DNA of 25,551 nucleotides, taken from Echinococcus granulosus (taxonomy: Eukaryota > Platyhelminthes > Cestoda > Cyclophyllidea > Taeniidae). Made by a program: the position numbers and the translations under genes. How positions within the stretch are numbered: position 1 is the stretch's first letter; every line of letters begins with the position of its first letter. Below are positions 20,826 to 25,551 of this stretch, in pieces. The DNA lies in NCBI RefSeq assembly GCF_000524195.1, contig NW_020170407.1:29530-55080 (forward strand), in the 5' to 3' direction. The notes beneath the pieces are model-generated. The model was not told where the DNA came from and searched no databases. It saw nothing but the letters and a program-made list of their open reading frames with translations.

Positions 20826-21853
20826 ATGCAGTCCTGTAATCTATGCAAACCAGGAGAATCCGATAATCAGGATTGTTGGATCCTTGCCTGTCGATGCAAC
20901 GAGGATTTTTCATCAGGTGCGCATTTTCTTTTTGTCCTGATTATCATTAGCCCATGAATGGCAGTGGGCACAACCTGAGGACGACAGAAGGTCTTGCACA
21001 TTATTTGAAAATAATAAGTCAGTTGTATTTCATCCGCGAAGCAGTCTAGGTACAGCTGTTGTCCGAGGCTCTGAACTTCTTAGCTCCGGTATTCATTATT
21101 GGGAGTTGAAAGTTATTTCCCCAGTCTACGGTACAGATATGGTATGCTAGTTCCATAAGTGTCCGTGATTTGCTTCCTAGATGTTTGGTATTGGCTTAGC
21201 AGATGTTTGCTTGACCACGTATCGTTCACGTTTCGTGCCTTTCCTGGGTTTGGATAATAAAACCTGGGGTCTTGGTTACCGGGGCCAGTTACAGCATAAT
21301 AAGCACTTCATACACCCTTACGGAGCGTCTTTTACTCGGGGAGACCTTGTTGGCTGCCTTCTTGATCTCTGGCACAGAAAACTTACCTTCTTTGTTAATA
21401 GGATGGCCATCACCGATCCAATGTAGTTGCTGGAAAATTTGTTTATCTTTTGCAGTCCACTCCCATTAGGTTCGTACTATCCTATGGCCTGTTCTACGGC
21501 TGCTCGCAGCGGTTTCAGGATAATATTTTCAAAATCCTACGATATTAGCCTTCAACTGTTAACCTTGCTCTCCCTTAAGACAGCCTTAGGTAGTCTGTCC
21601 ACAATATTCGATCTACCTGCCTTTCCTCCCAGTCTTCTAGTAAGTCTCTCTTCCCGCGGTTATTTTTGCTTCGAAAAACAGTCCTTTTATCAAAACAGCA
21701 CACCCTGGGTATTCCACAAGTCGCACAAGCGACAGCGCATAGAGTCCCATCTCTTTCCCGAAATGAAATTTAAGCTGCGTCGCCTTTCTGATGTAAGTAT
21801 TTATACGCATTTCATCTTACTCTCAGGTTGGTCAGCAATGCTTGGATGAGTAA
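20826..21853 (+). CDS. SPSB3: SPRY domain-containing SOCS box protein, SPSB3-like
   Basis: SPSB proteins use a SPRY domain to bind targets and a SOCS box to recruit Elongin B/C-Cullin5 ubiquitin ligase. Exons: 20826-20916, 20951-21141, 21181-21422, 21456-21639, 21682-21792 and 21827-21853; 846 nt, 281 residues, stop TAA. All five introns are tiny: 34, 39, 33, 42 and 34 nt. An in-frame TAA at 20781 precedes the ATG. After a short Cys-rich start (CNLCKPG, CRCNEDF) the SPRY domain covers about 35-200: GTAVVRGSELLSSGIHYWEL, SPVYGTDM|MFGIGLADV, TWGLGYRG, LDLWHRKLTFFVNR and YYPMACSTAARSG, close to human SPSB3 (SPVYGTDMMVGIG, YPMVCSTAARSS). The SOCS-box-like region is about 206-248 (SLQLLTLLSL, then LPAFPPSLL). 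It is shorter than human SPSB3 (about 355) mainly at the N-terminus, so an upstream exon may be missing. Confidence 0.93.
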
Positions 21854-21858
21854 TTTTG

Positions 21859-21864
21859 AATAAA
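21859..21864 (+). terminator. Poly(A) signal AATAAA of the SPSB3-like gene
   Basis: A canonical AATAAA begins 6 nt after the TAA stop. The 3' UTR would then be very short, leaving only about 135 nt before the next ATG. Confidence 0.6.
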
Positions 21865-21999
21865 ATTATTATTTCCATATACATTCGCCTTTTTTCTTCT
21901 GCACGTTTGCATGTCTTTATGAGGATTGACATGCATGCATCTCTCGGGCCCGGGTCCGATCAGATGAAAAGGTTTCTGTAGTTCTAGGTCAGATTACTC

Positions 22000-24342
22000 A
22001 TGCATAGTGGGCGACCGTCATCCGGTGATCGCGCTCGAATTCGACGCGCCATGCATACCTCTCGTCGACAAACCACCGAGGTGGGCTACATATCTCCCCT
22101 TCCTTTGTCGTCATCAACACCTCCTTCAAGCTCTCCTGCGGATCCTCTCAGAAGTCAAAGTCAACCCCCTTCTAGCGACGCGTCAGCTCAAGTATGTGGA
22201 ATTGGTCTTATCTCCATTTTCATAAATTTTCTTCAGGGTGGATTATCCAGACAACGCAGCGGTGAAGGTCTCCTTCACACCGAATCGACGAGCTACATGA
22301 ATGCGCGTGTGTCTACAGTGGCGGCACCAGCTTCACCTTGCGCCATTAGCACCGGTGGTGGTGCCAGCCACTTGCGAGCGCGCTATCGATCCGCCTCTTC
22401 GATATCCTCCACCTCCGGCCAGCGACGCTCAACCGATTTCGGTGTTGGGGGAGCTGGGAGCCTCCTGGGTAGTGAGGACTCTTCCGCCTCCGAATTCCAT
22501 CCCATCGCACCCCGGGATAATGGCAGTGGCGGAATGGAAGGTGGAGCGTTGCGACGCAGCGAGGGTATCGGAGGTACTGGTCCGCTTCTCTCTTCCCTCG
22601 CCATCCGTACTCGACACGCATCAGCCGAAGCACCGCCTTCACCACCACCAGAATCACCCATCGTCTTTCGTCTGCGACAGGAAAGTGCCGCTGCTTTGAA
22701 TCCTCTAGCCGCCGCCAAAAAATCCATTGCCGTAGTAAGTGAATAATTGGATCATTTAATTTTGGATCTATTTTTAATAATTCTGGTCCTTTTGCGTCTT
22801 CGCTTACGGGGAGGCTAGGCATATAAAAGAAGGGAACGAGATTGAGAAATTGGAAACTTTATACATTTCCCCAAACATGCTTTTCTACCGTTGCATTTAT
22901 CGCAGCATTTATTTGTTGCCTAAAGGCCTAAGTATATAAATTTTCTCAGCACCTTCGAATCGTCCTGGGACAGCTTGCTTCGCTTCATCATCAATGCCGA
23001 AATAGTGTTGTATCTTCATTCTTGCTGTTTTGGTGATCATTTCGATCTCAGAGTGAGGGCACGTACTCCGACTTCTTCAAATGTAATAATGCGATTCAAC
23101 TCAGCGTGGTATTCCACTCTTCTATGCTGGCACACCAAATTATAAGCATTACAAATTTTCGAGATCGTGAATGCTTGTGCTATACCCATCGTAATCACTA
23201 TCAGATTCGTTCGTCTCTTGTATATTCACAGGAATGCGTTCTACGACATGAGCCTTGGGCCAACGGAGTCATCACGTCCAGTATCACTACAGAGCCGCTG
23301 GACGCTGCTACCATCATTACTGTGTAAAACCCTCTTTACGAGCACTTCGTTGATGGGGAAATTGCTTCATCACCAAGTCTTGTTGCATGTTTGTGCTACT
23401 GCCACTACCTGCCGTCTCATTTTATGAACGGTGTCCGGATTGGACTGTGCTAGATTACCCCGCGGCCATTATTGGTAGTGCTGGTACTTGCTACTTTGTG
23501 CAGTTCAGCCGTAACAGCATCTCTTCTATCGCGAACGTATGTAATTAAAAGTTCTGGTTGAATTTGAACATCCAACGTAGTTTTCCTCTAGTGATGTGAC
23601 TCGTCTAATTATTCATGGCGCAGCTGACTCAACGATGGTGTTATTGCTTACATACTTCAAAGGGATTTCCTCTTAGTCCTTGTTTTCTCATTTCTCTTTT
23701 CACAAGCTGCCTTGATGAGATTTGTTGTTAAGGTGTTGCCCGAGGCTGGATGATATTCTACGGCCAAAACATTTGAAGTTTAAAACAATTTTCCTGGATT
23801 CATTTAGCCGGATTAAGAACATTTAATGAAATGCACATCGTGGCGTTTCTCCGTGCATGCTCCTAGTTTCATTCATTCTTTGACTTCATTTTAGAGGTGA
23901 TGCAGCAACATGTTCTACATTTGGTTCATGCGAGTTGCTGAAACACGTGGAAAATCTATCACTCCATGCAGGACCCAGTAACTGTCTCGATTATCTAACC
24001 GCGGGCTACTACATTAGTCCTACAGAATTGATTCAAGGGTCACCATTTTCCGTTCAACATTTGCAAAAGTAAATTGCGTTTGAGGTTGTGAAGCGTCAAT
24101 TTGTGTTTTTAGACACGATCTGCGTCGTTATCACTAACTATAGTGTGTTGGTTGGTCAAACGGTTGGCTATAAATGAAACAATTTCGCAATTAAGTAAGT
24201 GAAATTGTTTTTTTTTGGTCATTTGACAGAATCATGATCCCGAATCCGACCACGACTTGTACCCCAGTGAGGGCTCTCGTTTGCCCTTTCGTGGTGAGGA
24301 TCAAATGCAGCGTGTCTTCCGCAACCTGAACGAGATGAGACG
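22000..24342 (+). CDS. Unidentified Ser/Pro/Gly-rich protein, 5' part (partial)
   Basis: I do not recognise this protein. Three exons are proposed: 22000-22191, 22237-22734 and 24230-24342, with phases closing (0, 0, then 2 at the last donor GTGAGT). The gene must continue beyond 25551. An in-frame TAG at 21985 precedes the ATG. The first about 230 residues are disordered-looking: a basic start (GDRARIRRAMHTSRRQ), a Ser/Pro stretch, Gly/Ser-rich segments, SASSISSTSGQRRSTDF and PPSPPPESP. The third exon is acidic then charged (NHDPESDHDLYPSEGS, then QMQRVFRNLNEMRR). That last segment faintly resembles the helix before BTB domains of Kelch-like proteins, but no BTB sequence is visible, so this is only a guess. 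High GC and frame continuity without stops support 22237-22734 as coding. Introns are 45 and 1495 nt. Confidence 0.7.
22735..24229 (+). other. Second intron of the unidentified gene
   Basis: It starts GTAAGT and ends TTTGACAG; 1495 nt. Two open stretches inside deserve a note: 22951-23142 (64 codons, just after TTTTCTCAG) and 23354-23536 (61 codons, ending directly at a GTATGT). Neither matches a family I know, and I could not join them in phase, so I leave them as intron. Confidence 0.55.
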
Positions 24343-25551
24343 GTGAGTGATATCCCACCCTTTTTGTCATCCAAACATTGGTGCACAAAGCTGGCTGAAT
24401 TTTTTGCCAATAACTACTTGAAAATAAGTTCTTTTATTTGAAAATAATGTAATTTACATGGATCCGCTTTCTTCCACCATAACCGCGTTTAGTTCTTCAC
24501 CTCTGATCTTTCAACAACGGGCTTACTTGTAGTCAGGTCTGACGCCATCTATCAAATGTCCATCTTGGGTCCGTTTACTCATTCATACCATCTCCATCTA
24601 TTCATTCGACCATCAGTCTGTTGCACCCCTTTGTAAATTGATCAGCCATTTCTCTCTCCAGTTATGCAACCAACTGTTCATCCATCAATCTACTTCCGAT
24701 CCATCAACTCATCCATTTAACTGTCAATTGGGCGGTGGGTTGTTAGAGAAGTGGCCCATGACATGCAAAAGTGGGGTATTTTTATAAGATAGTAAAAGTT
24801 AAGATTAAGTTGGGGTCATGCATTCTTATAGTGCCTATCAACGAGTTACAATTGCCCATTATAGCAAGCTCAACTAAAAACCGAACCGCATTTTTTGTCA
24901 CATGATACAAGTTCCTTTCATGAGAAAAAATTTTGAATTGCTCTTTTTCTAAATGACTCAAATGGAGTTAGTAGGAGGAGCTTAGTAAGCATTTAAATAG
25001 CAGGAAATTAAATGCTATCTTCCTTCTTTTTTTCAAGATTTGCAACTGTTTTGCCCCAGATCCCGCAAGGATGTATTGGATGGCCTAAGATGATTTTTTC
25101 AGCTATCAACTCTAGCCGCTGTCGAGTTAGACAACTATTGTAAAGGTTAATCGACTTTGCCGCTAACTCAACCTACTGTGTATTTATTCCTTGGCTAATC
25201 ACAAACACTCTCTACCGCTCCCAGAATTCGCTTTTTCTGTGTTATTCTCTCGCTTCTAATGTTATTAACACTGGCATGAATAACAGATTTTAATGTTTTG
25301 GTGCAGTCCGAATGGAAGGGATGCGATTCCGATACGATTTTTGAATGAAAAGTAGTGATTGAAAAAACCTACCCTGTTTTTTTGTTAAAAGGGACCATGT
25401 CATTGGCACTACTTGAGAGGTATTCAAGAAATATCATTTCACGCTGCAAATCTCCCACATCCACCCTTTGCACACGTCATTATTTACCGCAACCAAACTT
25501 TCTGTTGCGTCCCGGTTGTCTTTGAGAGCCTTATCAAGCATCCTAGATTGA
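24343..25551 (+). other. Third intron of the unidentified gene, running off the window
   Basis: No further exon could be recognised. The sequence is AT-rich with a pyrimidine- and CATC/CATT-rich portion at about 24542-24725. Confidence 0.5.
24542..24725. repeat. Degenerate CATC/CATT-rich simple sequence
   Basis: Words such as CCATC, CATTC and CATCAA recur irregularly across roughly 180 nt of the plus strand, as in a decayed tetranucleotide microsatellite. There is no clean repeat unit. Confidence 0.5.

Noticed and set aside
21272..21849. Longer unspliced open frames in the SPSB3 region
   Set aside because: They read through the 33-, 42- and 34-nt introns. Removing these introns restores close agreement with the SPSB3 family, so the unspliced translations are artefacts.
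22346..22822. Minus-strand open frames of 114-158 codons opposite the last gene
   Set aside because: They are antisense shadows of the GC-rich coding exon 22237-22734, whose plus frame is bounded by good splice sites and joins in phase.

Overview
This is nuclear DNA from a metazoan, most likely a parasitic flatworm and probably a tapeworm. All six genes are split by introns. Twelve of the 19 introns placed are only 33-45 nt long, one more is 73 nt, and the proteins are clear but divergent relatives of animal families. An old, short LTR element resembling the TRIM elements described in taeniid tapeworms lies between two genes. The flatworm assignment rests on gene architecture and remembered knowledge of cestode introns and TRIMs; no database search was possible. 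No rRNA, tRNA, CRISPR array or bacterial-type feature was seen.

Layout, left to right. Positions 1-6389 hold no exon I can support: low-complexity GT/GA/CA-rich DNA (about 1-2000), a 16-bp palindrome and a polypurine tract. This stretch is probably intron of the next gene. 6390-8692 (minus) carries the first two coding exons of a PDE5/6/11-type cyclic-nucleotide phosphodiesterase (N-terminal region and GAF-A); the catalytic part must lie beyond the left edge. 10320-12917 (plus) is a complete four-exon FBXL16-type F-box/LRR gene. 13278-14137 (minus) is a diverged TRIM-like element with two ~195-bp LTRs, primer-binding-site-like and polypurine-tract-like sequences and a near-perfect 5-bp target duplication. 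14138-16533 has no gene; it includes hairpin-rich DNA near 15142-15250. 16534-17522 (plus) is a complete six-exon POLR3H/RPC8 gene (Pol III subunit). 18098-19513 (minus) is a complete five-exon LSM14/RAP55 gene (mRNA repression, P-bodies), convergent with POLR3H. 20826-21853 (plus) is a complete six-exon SPSB3-like SPRY/SOCS-box gene. Only 146 nt beyond its stop, 22000-24342 (plus) starts a Ser/Pro/Gly-rich protein I could not identify, which runs off the right edge.

The genes are housekeeping or signalling genes with no shared pathway: cyclic-nucleotide signalling, two probable ubiquitin-ligase adaptors (FBXL16, SPSB3), Pol III transcription and mRNA storage/decay. The exon models were built by hand from reading-frame continuity, GT-AG sites and remembered family alignments. 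All phases close exactly: FBXL16 1620 nt/539 aa, POLR3H 606 nt/201 aa, LSM14 1257 nt/418 aa, SPSB3 846 nt/281 aa. The most interesting points are the mini-introns, the TRIM-like element, the possible SPSB3/downstream-gene operon, an in-frame 45-nt intron, and a conserved kinase site in the phosphodiesterase.
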